Below are positions 1 through 8,800 of a stretch of DNA of 64,000 bases, piece by piece. Source of the stretch: Streptomyces violaceusniger Tu 4113 (lineage in GTDB: Bacteria; Actinomycetota; Actinomycetes; Streptomycetales; Streptomycetaceae); assembly GCF_000147815.2 (NCBI RefSeq), contig NC_015957.1, positions 8,804,001 to 8,868,000 of the forward strand, in the 5' to 3' direction. The first letter of the stretch is position 1, and each line of letters opens with the position of its first letter. Under the pieces are notes generated by a model, which saw only the letters and a program-made list of their open reading frames with translations, ran no database searches and was not told where the DNA came from. A program made the translations under genes and the position numbers.

Positions 1-54
1 CAGGACTACACCCCACTGGGCGGACTGCCCCCGGACGGAAGCGAGAACCCATGA
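1..54 (+). CDS. C-terminal end of an upstream phage gene, probably the portal protein (partial)
   Basis: An open frame enters from the left edge and ends at TGA 52-54, with final residues QDYTPLGGLPPDGSENP. It shares ATGA with the start of the protease gene, the usual translational coupling in phage head operons. In HK97-like head modules the gene before the prohead protease is normally the portal protein. That identity rests on position only, because too little sequence is visible for a homology call. Confidence 0.5.
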   Translation, partial: QDYTPLGGLPPDGSENP

Positions 55-800
55 GCGGCGCCTCAGAGCGCCGGTTCACGCGCGGCCTGGTCGAGGTCCG
101 CGCCGCCGGCGAGACACGCACCATCGGCGGCTACGCCGCGAAGTTCAATGCCCTGTCGCGGAACCTGGGCGGATTCGTCGAGCGGATCGACCCCGGGTTC
201 TTCGCGAAGTCCGAGGGGGACGGCTGGCCCGAGGCCATGGCCCGCTACAACCACGACGACAACATGCTGCTGGGCACCACCGAGGGCGGGACGCTGCGGC
301 TGGCCGTGGACAGCACCGGGCTGGACTACAGCGTGGACGTGCCGCAGGCCCGCGGGGACGTGTACGAGCTCGTCCAGCGCGGCGACGTGCGCCGCTCCAG
401 CTTCGCGTTCTACACCTTCGAGGACGACTGGGGCATGACCGAGCAGGGCTTCGCGGTGCGGACGCTGCTGTCCGGCCAGCTGGTCGACGTGGCCCCGGTG
501 AACACCCCCGCGTACCTGGACACCTCGACGGGGCTGCGGTCGCTGGCCGAGCAGGTGGGCGCCGAGCTGGAGGAAGTGCGCGCGGCGGCCGCAGAGGACG
601 ACCTGACGAAGTTCCTGGCCAAGCCCAAGGAGACCGTCGTCATCGATCTCAAGGGCGAGCCGACAGAGATCGCGCACATGCTCCGGGGAGCAATCCTGGA
701 GGTCAAGAGGACTTCAGCGCCGAACGGGCAGGGCGACCCCCACCCGCTCGTTGCTGTGCGGCAGCGGCGCGCCGCGCTCTACCAGCGCCGCACCTTCTGA
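51..800 (+). CDS. HK97-type prohead maturation protease
   Basis: The 249-residue product is a phage capsid maturation protease (peptidase family U35/S78 type), which trims the capsid delta domain during head assembly. The N-terminal half has the family pattern of an IGGYAAKFN strand, a probable catalytic His68 in RYNHDDN and a probable catalytic Ser117 in GDVRRSSFAF, followed by DVAPVNTPAY. The C-terminal 70 residues are charged and probably a scaffold or linker tail. The ATG start overlaps the stop of the preceding gene. The capsid gene follows after 90 bp, as expected. Confidence 0.92.
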   Translation: MSGASERRFTRGLVEVRAAGETRTIGGYAAKFNALSRNLGGFVERIDPGFFAKSEGDGWPEAMARYNHDDNMLLGTTEGGTLRLAVDSTGLDYSVDVPQARGDVYELVQRGDVRRSSFAFYTFEDDWGMTEQGFAVRTLLSGQLVDVAPVNTPAYLDTSTGLRSLAEQVGAELEEVRAAAAEDDLTKFLAKPKETVVIDLKGEPTEIAHMLRGAILEVKRTSAPNGQGDPHPLVAVRQRRAALYQRRTF

Positions 801-836
801 GGCAGGGCGACACCCACCTCGACACCACATCCACCA

Positions 837-867
837 GACACCCCTCGGCACGAGCCGCGCGGGTGTC
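837..867 (+). other. Short hairpin upstream of the capsid gene
   Basis: GACACCC (837-843) pairs with GGGTGTC (861-867) around a GC-rich loop that can pair further (CTCG/CGAG). It lies between the protease stop and the capsid ribosome binding site (GGAGG at 880-884). It could stabilise or process the capsid mRNA. It has no T-tract, so it is not a convincing terminator. Confidence 0.35.
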
Positions 868-890
868 GTCGTCATGCCCGGAGGGCAACA

Positions 891-2108
891 GTGAGCAACG
901 TCGTCAAGCGGCTGCAGGAACGCCGCGCGAACGTCTGGGAGCAGGCCAAGGCCCTGCTCGACAAGGCCGAGGGCGAGAACCGCGACCTCACCGCCGAGGA
1001 AGAGACCACCTACCAGAAGCTGAACGGCGACCTGGACGCCATCGACGCCCGGGTCAAGGACATGGTCGAGGCCGAGCAGCGGAGCAAGGACGCCGACGCG
1101 GCGTTCGCCGCCCTGCTCGACAGGCCGGCCGGCGCACGGCAGCAGCCGCGGGAGGAGGACTCCGAGCTTCGCCGCTTCGCCCGCGGTGAGCTCCGGTCCA
1201 TCGATATCCGCCCCGAGGGCCCGGTCAACTTCCGTGACCTGGTCAAGGGCACCGCGACGGCGGGCGGCAACACCGTGCCCACCACCTTCTATGGCCAGTT
1301 GGTCGCGCACCTGATCGAGGTGTCCGGCGTCCTGATGGCCAACCCGACCGTGCTCAACACCGCCTCGGGCGAGAGCATGGAGGTGCCGGTCACGACCGCC
1401 CACTCCACCGCGGCGATCACCTCCGAGGGCGGGACGATCACCGAGTCGGACCCGGCGTTCGCCAAGCGGACCCTGGGCGCCTACAAGTACGGCGTCCTGA
1501 TCCAGGCGTCCAGCGAGCTCCTGACCGACACCGGTGTCGACCTGGAGGGCTACCTGTCCATGCAGGCCGGCCGAGCGCTCGGCAACGCCCTGGGCGCCCA
1601 CCTGGTGACCGGCGACGGATCCTCCAAGCCGACTGGCGTCGTCACCTCGGCGTCCACCGGCAAGACCGGCGGCACCGGGGTGGTGGGCGCGTTCACCGCG
1701 GACGACCTGATCGACCTGTTCTACAGCGTCATCGCCCCGTACCGGAACAGCCCCGCGTGCGGCTGGATGATGCGGGACGCCACCATGGGTGCCGCCCGGA
1801 AGCTGAAGGACGGCCAGGGTCAGTATCTGTGGCAGCCGTCTCTGCAGCTCGGTGTCCCGGACACCCTGCTGGGCAAGCCGGTGTACACCGACCCGAACGT
1901 GGCCGCCGTCGCCACCTCGGCCAAGTCCGTGGTCTTCGGTGACTTCTCCGCGTACTTCGTCCGCATGGCGGGCGGGGTGCGGTTCGAGCGGTCGGACGAC
2001 TTCGCGTTCAACTCCGACCTGACCACGTTCCGGGCGATCATCCGCGCGGACGGCCTGACCGTCGACCAGACCGGCGCGCTGAAGGTCTTCGCCGGCGCTG
2101 GCACCTGA
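891..2108 (+). CDS. HK97-fold major capsid protein
   Basis: This 405-residue protein is the phage major capsid protein of the HK97 gp5 class. Residues 1 to about 100 are a charged coiled-coil delta domain acting as built-in scaffold and probably removed by the upstream protease. The rest has the HK97-fold hallmarks: a central TASGESMEVPV segment, a GALGAHLVTGDGSSKPTGVV loop and a C-terminal VRFERSDDFAFNSD segment typical of the family. The GTG start has GGAGG 7 bases upstream. A strong hairpin follows the gene, consistent with separate control of this highly expressed product. Confidence 0.95.
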   Translation: MSNVVKRLQERRANVWEQAKALLDKAEGENRDLTAEEETTYQKLNGDLDAIDARVKDMVEAEQRSKDADAAFAALLDRPAGARQQPREEDSELRRFARGELRSIDIRPEGPVNFRDLVKGTATAGGNTVPTTFYGQLVAHLIEVSGVLMANPTVLNTASGESMEVPVTTAHSTAAITSEGGTITESDPAFAKRTLGAYKYGVLIQASSELLTDTGVDLEGYLSMQAGRALGNALGAHLVTGDGSSKPTGVVTSASTGKTGGTGVVGAFTADDLIDLFYSVIAPYRNSPACGWMMRDATMGAARKLKDGQGQYLWQPSLQLGVPDTLLGKPVYTDPNVAAVATSAKSVVFGDFSAYFVRMAGGVRFERSDDFAFNSDLTTFRAIIRADGLTVDQTGALKVFAGAGT

Positions 2109-2115
2109 TCCCACC

Positions 2116-2145
2116 GGGGCGGCCCTCGTATCAGGGGGCCGCCCC
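2116..2145 (+). terminator. Hairpin after the capsid gene
   Basis: GGGGCGGCCC (2116-2125) and GGGCCGCCCC (2136-2145) form a perfect 10-bp stem with a 10-base loop just past the capsid stop codon. There is no T-run, as is usual for Streptomyces terminators. In a phage operon it probably acts as a partial terminator or 3' stabiliser that sets capsid mRNA above the neck genes. Confidence 0.65.
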
Positions 2146-2163
2146 CTGCTCGAAGGAGGAGCG

Positions 2164-2382
2164 ATGAAGGTCCGGATGAAGGCGACCATCTCCGGTACGC
2201 GCGATGGCGAGCCGTGGCCCCAGCGGGGCGGAGTCGTCGACCTGCCCAAGGAGGAGGCCGAGCACCTGATCGGTGCTGGCCTGGCCGAGAACGCCGCGAA
2301 CGGTGAGCTGGTCGAGGAGACCGCCACAGTCAAGGCGGCCCCGGAGACGGCTACGCCGAAGCGCGGCCGGTCCGCCAAGTAG
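2164..2382 (+). CDS. Small phage protein between capsid and neck genes, unknown role
   Basis: The 72-residue product has a compact N-terminal domain (MKVRMKATISGTRDGEPWP, then VVDLPKEEAEHLIGAGLAE) and a basic, Ala/Lys-rich tail. Small proteins with the DLPxEEAxxLIxxGxAE pattern are common at this place in actinophage head operons and have no assigned function. The start is set by a strong AAGGAGG at 2153-2159. The gene at 3446-3658 has a similar layout (small fold plus Lys/Ala tail) and may be a distant paralogue. Confidence 0.7.
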   Translation: MKVRMKATISGTRDGEPWPQRGGVVDLPKEEAEHLIGAGLAENAANGELVEETATVKAAPETATPKRGRSAK

Positions 2383-2392
2383 GGAGGGTCGC

Positions 2393-2944
2393 ATGGCGCT
2401 GCTGACCCTGGACGAGGCGAAAGCCCAGTTGAACCTCACCACGGTCACGCATGACGTGGAGCTGCAGGCATACGTCGACTCGATCACCGCGATGGTCGAG
2501 TGGTACGTGGGCCCGGTGGAGCCCCAGTCGGTCACCGAGACAGTGAACGGGCGGCGGGGCACCCTGTGCCTTACGCGCATCCCGGTCGTGTCTCTGACTT
2601 CGTTCACCCCGATTCTCACCGGCGGGACAGCCTTGACGGTCGCTGACGTGACGGTGGATCCCCTGACGGGCGTGGTCCGGCGGAAGGACGGCGGGACGTT
2701 CTGCGGTGGCCCTTGGACGGCCGCCTACACGGCCGGGCGGGACGCTGTCCCGCCCACGCTTAACCTCGCCGCCCGCATGCTGATTCAGCACCTGTGGCGC
2801 ACCCAGCAGGGACCGGGGCGCCCGGGCCTGGGCGGCGCGGATGACTTCGACGTCACCCAGCCCGTGCCCGGCTTCGGCTACGCGGTGCCCAACCGCGTGC
2901 TGCAGCTGCTCCAGCCGTACCGGCTCCCGCCGGGGGTGGCGTAG
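2393..2944 (+). CDS. Head-tail connector protein, HK97 gp6-like
   Basis: The 183-residue product matches the gp6-like head-tail adaptor family, which forms a ring under the portal. It opens with LLTLDEAKAQLNL followed by a helical stretch ending AYVDSITAMVEWYVGP, the usual pattern of this family. It ends with a Pro/Arg-rich tail. The ATG at 2393 has GGGAGG at 2382-2387, so longer in-frame readings that start inside the upstream gene are unlikely. The next gene starts immediately after its stop codon. Confidence 0.82.
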   Translation: MALLTLDEAKAQLNLTTVTHDVELQAYVDSITAMVEWYVGPVEPQSVTETVNGRRGTLCLTRIPVVSLTSFTPILTGGTALTVADVTVDPLTGVVRRKDGGTFCGGPWTAAYTAGRDAVPPTLNLAARMLIQHLWRTQQGPGRPGLGGADDFDVTQPVPGFGYAVPNRVLQLLQPYRLPPGVA

Positions 2945-3412
2945 ATGGCGACCTCCCGCGTGCCCGCGGCGATCGAGGCGCTGCTGGCCATCTGGCGGGC
3001 AGCGCCTGACCTGGCCGGGGTGCAGATCCTCGACGGGCCGCCGGTCGTCGACCAGGCCGCCGCCGACTACCTGTTGGTGGGCTGGTCGCCCAACACCGAG
3101 CTGTCGGTGGAGTTCACCCAGGACTTCAACGCGGCCGGCGCCCGCACCCGGGATGAGGAGTTCAGCATCCTCTGCTACCTCGAAACCTGGACCGGCGACA
3201 GCGATGTGGCCGCCCGCAGGACCCGGGCGTTCGAGCTCCTCGCCGTGTGCGAGGAGACGGTCCGCGCGTCGGGCTCCAACCCGACAGCACCGACCCTCAA
3301 CGGCGCGGTGCTGTGGGCGGAGATCGCATCCGGGTCGCTCATACAGGCCAGCACCGACAAGGGCGTGCGCGCCGCGATCCCGTTCGTCGTCACCTGCCGC
3401 GCCCGCATCTGA
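2945..3412 (+). CDS. Probable tail terminator or neck protein
   Basis: This 155-residue protein begins directly after the connector stop (TAG then ATG). It is an alpha/beta protein with the segment DYLLVGWSPNTELSVEFTQD and a C-terminal IPFVVTCRARI strand. Proteins of this length and pattern, between the gp6-like connector and the tail tube gene, usually cap the tail (tail terminator) or complete the neck. The call rests mainly on gene order. A head-tail stopper is the main alternative. Confidence 0.6.
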   Translation: MATSRVPAAIEALLAIWRAAPDLAGVQILDGPPVVDQAAADYLLVGWSPNTELSVEFTQDFNAAGARTRDEEFSILCYLETWTGDSDVAARRTRAFELLAVCEETVRASGSNPTAPTLNGAVLWAEIASGSLIQASTDKGVRAAIPFVVTCRARI

Positions 3413-3445
3413 CCCATCCCCACCCCCATTCGCAAGGAGTACGTC

Positions 3446-3658
3446 ATGTCGCGTGTGCGCTTCATCGGCCCGGAGCCGGTGACGGTGCCCGAGCTCGGCG
3501 ACCGGCTGGTCCAGCCGGACGAGGTCATCGAGGTGCCGGACGCCCGGCACGAAGGCTACGTCTGCCAGCCCACCAACTGGGAGTCCGTGGAGGAGCCCGG
3601 CGCGAAGGCGGCCGCGGCGAAGAAGACCGCGGCCAAGCCGCCGCAGAAGGAGGACTGA
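3446..3658 (+). CDS. Small phage protein before the tail tube gene, unknown role
   Basis: The 70-residue product starts MSRVRFIGPEPVTVPELGDR, continues with DEVIEVPDARHEGYVCQPTNW and ends in a Lys/Ala-rich tail. An AAGGAG site precedes the ATG. Proteins like this, with a short beta fold and basic tail, often sit just upstream of the tail tube gene in Streptomyces phages. No function is assigned. Confidence 0.68.
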   Translation: MSRVRFIGPEPVTVPELGDRLVQPDEVIEVPDARHEGYVCQPTNWESVEEPGAKAAAAKKTAAKPPQKED

Positions 3659-3661
3659 TCC

Positions 3662-4648
3662 ATGGCGATCGGATCCGGGCTCGGCGCCCAGCTCGGCATC
3701 AGCGCCGAGTCCGCCTACGGCACGTTCGTCGCGCCGACGCAGTTCATCGAGTTCACCAAGGAGTCGCTGGTCCTCAAGAAGACCACGGCTCAGTCCGCGG
3801 GGATCGCGGCCGGGCGGCTGCTGGCACTGTCGTCGCGGCGGGTGCTGACCCGCCGGGAGGTCTCCGGCAGCATCGAACTGGAGGTCACCAACAAGGCCAT
3901 GGGCCTGTTCCTCCAGGCGCTTATGGGCACGAGCGTCACGCCGGTGCAGCAGGCCACCTCGACCGCGTACCTTCAGGCGCACGTCCTAGCCGACACCGCG
4001 GGGAAGTCGTTGACGATCCAGAAGGGCGTTCCCCTCACGACCGGGGCGGTGACCGACAAGTCGTTCCTGGGCTGCAAGGTCACCAGCGGTGAGTTCTCGT
4101 GCGAGGTGGGCGGCATGCTCACCGGCTCGTTCGAGTTCGACGGCAAGGACTGTGACGAGACGCAGACCCTGGCCACCGCGTCCTATCCGTCGATGTCGCC
4201 GTTCCACTTCGGGCAGATGAGCATCAAGGCGGGGAGCTTCGGCACGGAGACCGCGCTGGATGGCGTCCGCAAGGTCAGCGTGAAGATCGAGCGGCCGCAG
4301 GCAGTCGAGCGGTTCTATGCCGGTCAGGCGGGGCTGAAGAAGGAGCCGATCTCCAACGACCAGGTGAAGATCACCGGGACGCTGGAATCGGACTACGTGG
4401 CCACCACGCTGGACGACCTCCACACCTCCGACGCCGCGACGTCCCTGGTGTGGGAGTTCACCGGGGCGAACATCGCCAGCACGTACTACGACACGTTCCG
4501 GGTCACACTGCCCGCGATCCGGCTGGACGAGGGCCCCCCGGTGGTGGATGGCTTCGACGTGGTCAAGCCGTCGTACAACTTCACCGCGTTGTACGACGGA
4601 ACGAATCAGCCCAAGATCGAGTACATCTCGACGGACGCCACGCTGTGA
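3662..4648 (+). CDS. Major tail tube protein
   Basis: This 328-residue protein matches the phage tail tube family. It opens MAIGSGLGAQLGISAESAYGT, a pattern typical of actinophage tail tube subunits (glycine-rich start, then AESAYGTxVxPT). It continues with alternating beta strands, including EVSGSIELEVTNKAMG and a long C-terminal region ending PKIEYISTDATL. It should polymerise around the tape measure. The gene lies between neck genes and the gp10-like/chaperone genes, as expected for a siphovirus. The start is ATG, 3 bases past the previous stop. Confidence 0.85.
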   Translation: MAIGSGLGAQLGISAESAYGTFVAPTQFIEFTKESLVLKKTTAQSAGIAAGRLLALSSRRVLTRREVSGSIELEVTNKAMGLFLQALMGTSVTPVQQATSTAYLQAHVLADTAGKSLTIQKGVPLTTGAVTDKSFLGCKVTSGEFSCEVGGMLTGSFEFDGKDCDETQTLATASYPSMSPFHFGQMSIKAGSFGTETALDGVRKVSVKIERPQAVERFYAGQAGLKKEPISNDQVKITGTLESDYVATTLDDLHTSDAATSLVWEFTGANIASTYYDTFRVTLPAIRLDEGPPVVDGFDVVKPSYNFTALYDGTNQPKIEYISTDATL

Positions 4649-4657
4649 GGTGACCTG

Positions 4658-5176
4658 ATGGTCGCCGACGTCCGCATCACCAACACCGGCAGCCTGCTCG
4701 AGTTGCAGCGGCGCCTGCGGGCTGCCGGTCACGAGAACATCCGCGCGTCCATGCAGCGCCGTATCCGTCGCGCGGCCGAGCCGCTGAAGGACGACCTGCA
4801 GAACACGATCCGGTCGCTGCCCATCACCTCGGGCGGGCGCCGTACCCGGCCGGGCGGACCGTCCCCGACGTCGCGGCCGCTGCGCGCGACGATCGCTGGG
4901 GCGATCCGGATCAGCGTCCGGGTGGCCGGGAATCCCGGGGCGCGGGTGTGGGTCGACAAGGGCGCACTGCCGCCAGACCTGAGAACCGCTAAGTCAGATA
5001 TGGCGACAGTGATCAACACTGGCCGGATCCGGCACCCCGTGTTCGGCAACAAGCGCCGATGGGTCCAGCAGAACGCCACCCCGCTGTGGTGGGACAACAC
5101 GGTCCGCGCGCACCGCGGCCGCATGGAACGCGAAGTCGCGCACGTCCTGGACGACGTGCGGCGCCGCCTCGAATAG
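4658..5176 (+). CDS. HK97 gp10-like tail completion protein
   Basis: The 172-residue protein resembles the HK97 gp10 family (tail completion). It has an N-terminal helix (RAAGHENIRASMQRRIRRAA), the segment RHPVFGNKRRWVQQN and an aromatic PLWWDNTVRAHRGR motif common in actinophage members. It is strongly basic. A GAGGTGA element precedes ATG 4658. Its place after the tail tube gene, rather than before it, is seen in several actinophage genomes. Confidence 0.8.
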   Translation: MVADVRITNTGSLLELQRRLRAAGHENIRASMQRRIRRAAEPLKDDLQNTIRSLPITSGGRRTRPGGPSPTSRPLRATIAGAIRISVRVAGNPGARVWVDKGALPPDLRTAKSDMATVINTGRIRHPVFGNKRRWVQQNATPLWWDNTVRAHRGRMEREVAHVLDDVRRRLE

Positions 5177-5187
5177 GAGCAACCCCC

Positions 5188-5670
5188 ATGATCGTCTCGT
5201 ACACGCACGCCGACGGCACGGTCGAGTCCGTCTCCACGGACGACCTGTCGGCGATCGAGTCCGCCGTCATCGAGTCGGCCACCGGCATGGAGTGGGACGC
5301 CGTCGACACCGCGCTGCGCTCCCAGAACCCCACGGCCATGCGCGCGGTGCTGTGGGTGAACCGCAAGCGCAGCGTGCCCACCCTCAAGTTCAGCGACTTC
5401 GACCTGGCCGGGTGGAAGCGGCGCACCAAGGCCCGCCTGGAGTACCCGGAGATCTGCGACATGGTCGAGGTGCTGTACCGCGAGACCCGCGAGCCGGAAG
5501 AGCTGGACCAGATGTGCGGCTACATGCGGACCCTCGCGCACGAGCCGGCCGACGTTGACCGGGCGCTGAAGGAGCTGGACCCAAAAGCACCGGCGCCGGC
5601 CGCGGCTCCTCCCGTGCAGGCCGAGCCCGTCGTCGTCCCGGCGGATTCGGCATCGGAGCCGATGTCCTGA
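5188..5670 (+). CDS. Tail assembly chaperone, short (G) form
   Basis: The 160-residue product of ATG 5188 is the short tail assembly chaperone made by normal decoding. It carries the family pattern of a helical domain with KFSDFDLAGWKRRTKARLEY and a Pro/Ala-rich end. It precedes the tape measure gene, where lambda-like phages encode the gpG/gpGT pair. AGGAG lies just upstream of the start. A longer in-frame reading from 5059 is unlikely because it would start inside the gp10-like gene. Confidence 0.85.
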   Translation: MIVSYTHADGTVESVSTDDLSAIESAVIESATGMEWDAVDTALRSQNPTAMRAVLWVNRKRSVPTLKFSDFDLAGWKRRTKARLEYPEICDMVEVLYRETREPEELDQMCGYMRTLAHEPADVDRALKELDPKAPAPAAAPPVQAEPVVVPADSASEPMS

Positions 5671-5810
5671 GCTACCGGTGGCTACTGGCTCACCTGCTGC
5701 ACATCCGGCCCTGGGAGCTGAACCGGCTCTCCCGAGACGACCTCGCATCCGCCATCGCATGGATCGACCAGCATCTGGCCGCCCAGGCCCAGTCAGCAGG
5801 GGGTGAGTGA
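5188..5810 (+). CDS. Tail assembly chaperone, frameshifted long (GT) form
   Basis: A -1 shift at the heptamer CCCAAAA (5580-5586) joins the first 133 codons of the short form to an open -1 frame that runs without a stop to TGA 5808-5810, giving about 207 residues. The extension includes LSYRWLLAHLLHIRPWELN and LASAIAWIDQHL, a WLLxHxLxxxPWEL pattern typical of T domains in actinophage chaperones. The T domain has no start codon or ribosome binding site of its own. Its end overlaps the tape measure start by one base (TGATG). Confidence 0.82.
5580..5586 (+). promoter_or_regulatory. Programmed -1 frameshift site CCCAAAA
   Basis: The zero-frame codons are CCA-AAA preceded by C, giving the canonical X XXY YYZ heptamer C CCA AAA. 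Both tRNAs can re-pair in the -1 frame (CCC, AAA). The -1 frame is open from here to 5810. GC-rich sequence follows immediately and could form a stimulatory structure. Tail chaperone frameshifting at this gene position is well established for long-tailed phages. Confidence 0.85.
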
Positions 5811-8800
5811 TGGCCGACCGGATGACGTTCGTCCTCGAGGGACGCGACCGGCTCTCGCGCGTCATGGACAAGGCGGGCGATTCCGCAAACCGGTTGGCTA
5901 AGAGGCTGGCCCTGGTCAGCGCGGCGGTTCCGGCGGCAGCCGCGCTGGCCCCGCTGGCAGCCCAGGCCGGGGCTGCCGGGGCGGCGATGGCCGCGTTCGG
6001 CGCCGCGGTCATCCCGCAGATCGGTGCGCTCTCGGACGCGTCCGAGGCGCAGCAGAAGTACCAGGATGCGGTCGCCAAGTCCGGCGCCCGGTCCGAGGAG
6101 GCCGTCAAGGCGCAGGTGGCGTACCAGCAGCAACTGGCCAAGATGCCCCCGGCGACGAAGACCGCGGCCGCCGGGCTGTCGCAGCTCAAGGACGAGTACC
6201 GGGCGTGGTCCGACAGCCTCGCCAAGGACACGATGCCGGTCTTCACCAAGGGGCTGGCCATCGCCTCGGCGTCGCTGCCGAAGATGAGCGGGCTGGTGCG
6301 GGGTGCGTCGACCGAGCTCAACCGGTTCATGACCATCCTCGCGGGCGGGGTGGCCTCATCCGGGTTCGACCGGGTGATGGACAAGTTCTCCGACTTCGCC
6401 ACCAACTCGCTCAAGCGGGCGAACGACGCCCTGGTCCACTTCCTGCGCACCATGAACACCGGGCAGATCGGCGGAGCCCTGTCCCAGTTCATGGCCGACG
6501 CCAGGGCAAACGGCCCGCTGCTCGCCGACACCCTGAAGAACGTAGCCCTGGCCGCAATCCACCTGCTGGACGCCGCACAGGGCGTGGGCATCGGGCTGCT
6601 CCAGATCGCCAACGCGTTCGCCTCCGTCGTGGCCTCGCTGCCCACCGGATTCCTCACCACGCTCCTCCAGGCCGCGGTCGCCATCAAGGCGATCCGGCTG
6701 GCAGGCGCCGGCATCCAGCTGGTGGCAGGCGCCTTCGCGGCACTGCGCCCGCAGATCATCGCGGTGAGCCACGCGATCATCGGAGCCAACGGCCCGATCC
6801 GGACGATGACAGCGGCGTTCGGCGCCCTGTCCAGCAAGGCGAAATTCGCCGTGGCGACCACCGGTATCGGGCTGCTGGCTCTCGGCCTGGCCAAGCTGTC
6901 GAGCTTGGGCAGGGAAGCACCGCCGAATGTGGACCGGCTGACCACAGCGCTGGGCAACCTCGGGCGCACGGGCAAGAACACGGGCTACAGCGCCGAGGTG
7001 TTCGGCAGCAAGTTCGACAAGCTGCGGTCGACGATCGACAAGGTGATCAACCCCAGCGTGGCCGAGAGCGTCAACAACTGGGGCCACAAGTGGAGCGGTG
7101 GACTACTCAAAGCCGGTGACGCCACCGACAAGTTCAACAAGGTCGCCGACTCGACCGACAAGGCGCTCACGAACCTGGTCAGGGGCGGGAAGGCCGAGCT
7201 GGCCGCGGAGGCCCTGAAGAGCATCACCAAGGGGATGAGCTCGGATGAGCTCGACAAGTTCAAGGGCAAGCTGAACGACTACAAGTCGGCGCTGGCCGAC
7301 GCGAAGTTCGAGGAGCGTCTGGCGGCCGAGGCACAGGGCCTGTTCGGTACCCAGGCGCAGAAGACCCAGAAGGCACTGGCCGACCAGAAGGCCAGCGCGG
7401 ACGGGTTGAGGCAGAGCATCCAGGCGCTGAACGACGTCTCCCGCAAGGCGGGCGGCGACATGAACGCCTTCGAGCAGGGCATCGACGACATGGCTGCCGC
7501 AGCCAAGAAGAACGCCGGCGCCCTGGACATGACCAACGGGAAGATCAACCTGAATTCTCAGGCGGCCCGAGACGTCGACACAGCCATGCGTAATGCGGCT
7601 GCCGCGACGGACGCCGCTGCCACGTCGGCCCGTGAGAACGGCGCCTCATGGGAAGAGGTCAATGGGATCTACCAGCGCGGGCGGGCCGAGCTCATCAAGA
7701 ACGCCCACGCCGCCGGTCTGGGCAGGGAGGCCGCCAAGCAGTATGCGGACTCCCTGCTCAAGATCCCCAAGGAAAAGTCCACCCTCATCAAGATGCGGGC
7801 CGAGGACGCGATCGACGGCCTGAACTCCGTGATGGCGGCCATCCGGCGGACGCCCGGCAGCAAGAGCGTCACGGTCAAGGCGCTCACCGCGGACGCGGTC
7901 AAGCTGCTGGAGAACCTCGGCTACAAGGTCAAGCGGCTGCCGAACGGGAAGTTCTCGGTGACCGCGAACACAGGGACCGCGGCCGCGCGGCTCGCCGAGC
8001 TTAAGCGGCTCCGCGACTCGATCCGCAGCAAGAGCGCCACGATCACCGTCACGACCCACTACCGGCAGGTGGGCAAGCCTCCCGGTCACGCGGGTCCCGG
8101 CGGTATCCCCGCCTTCGCACGGGGTGGCCACGTGCGGGGCTACGCGGGCGGCGGCGAGCTGCAGGCGTTCCCCAGCGGCGGGCTCATCTCCGGGCCCGGC
8201 ACAGGCACGTCGGACAGCATCCTGGCGATGTTCGCCTCGGGCGCCATGGCCCGCGTGTCGAACACCGAGTTCATCGTGCGCTCGGCCGCCGTGAAGAAGT
8301 ACGGCGTCGCGTTCCTCAACGCCCTCAACGCGGGACGTCTGAACCTCAAGGGGCTCGCCTCGGGCGGCATGGTCGGGGCGGGCGGGGACTCCGCCCGGGG
8401 TCTGGCCGCCGGCCTCGCCGGGGGTGTCGGAGCGGTCGCGACCGCGGCGCGCAGCATGGCGGCCGCGGTGACCCGGGGCGTGCGGGATGAGCTGGAGATC
8501 GCCTCGCCGTCGAAGAAGATGCAGAAGCTGGCCAAGGATGCCGGGGCCGGGCTGATCAAGGGCTTGACCGGCAGCAAGGACCAGATCGCCTCGACGTCCA
8601 AGGCGCTGGCCAAGGACATCTGGGACGCGTTCTCTGGCACCAAGGACAACCGCCTGGTGGCCCAGCTCAACAAGACGACCAAGCGACTCCAGGATCTGGC
8701 AGCCAAGCGGGACGCCCTCGTCAAGAAGATCGCCGAGGCCAAGCAATTCGCGACGGACACCACGGCCACCGCGAAGAGCTCCGCGCAGTTGTCCAGCCTG

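Noticed and set aside
714..2378. Long minus-strand open frame across the capsid gene
   Set aside because: It is a shadow of high-GC coding on the + strand; composition is Gly/Arg/Ala/Val-rich with no family features.
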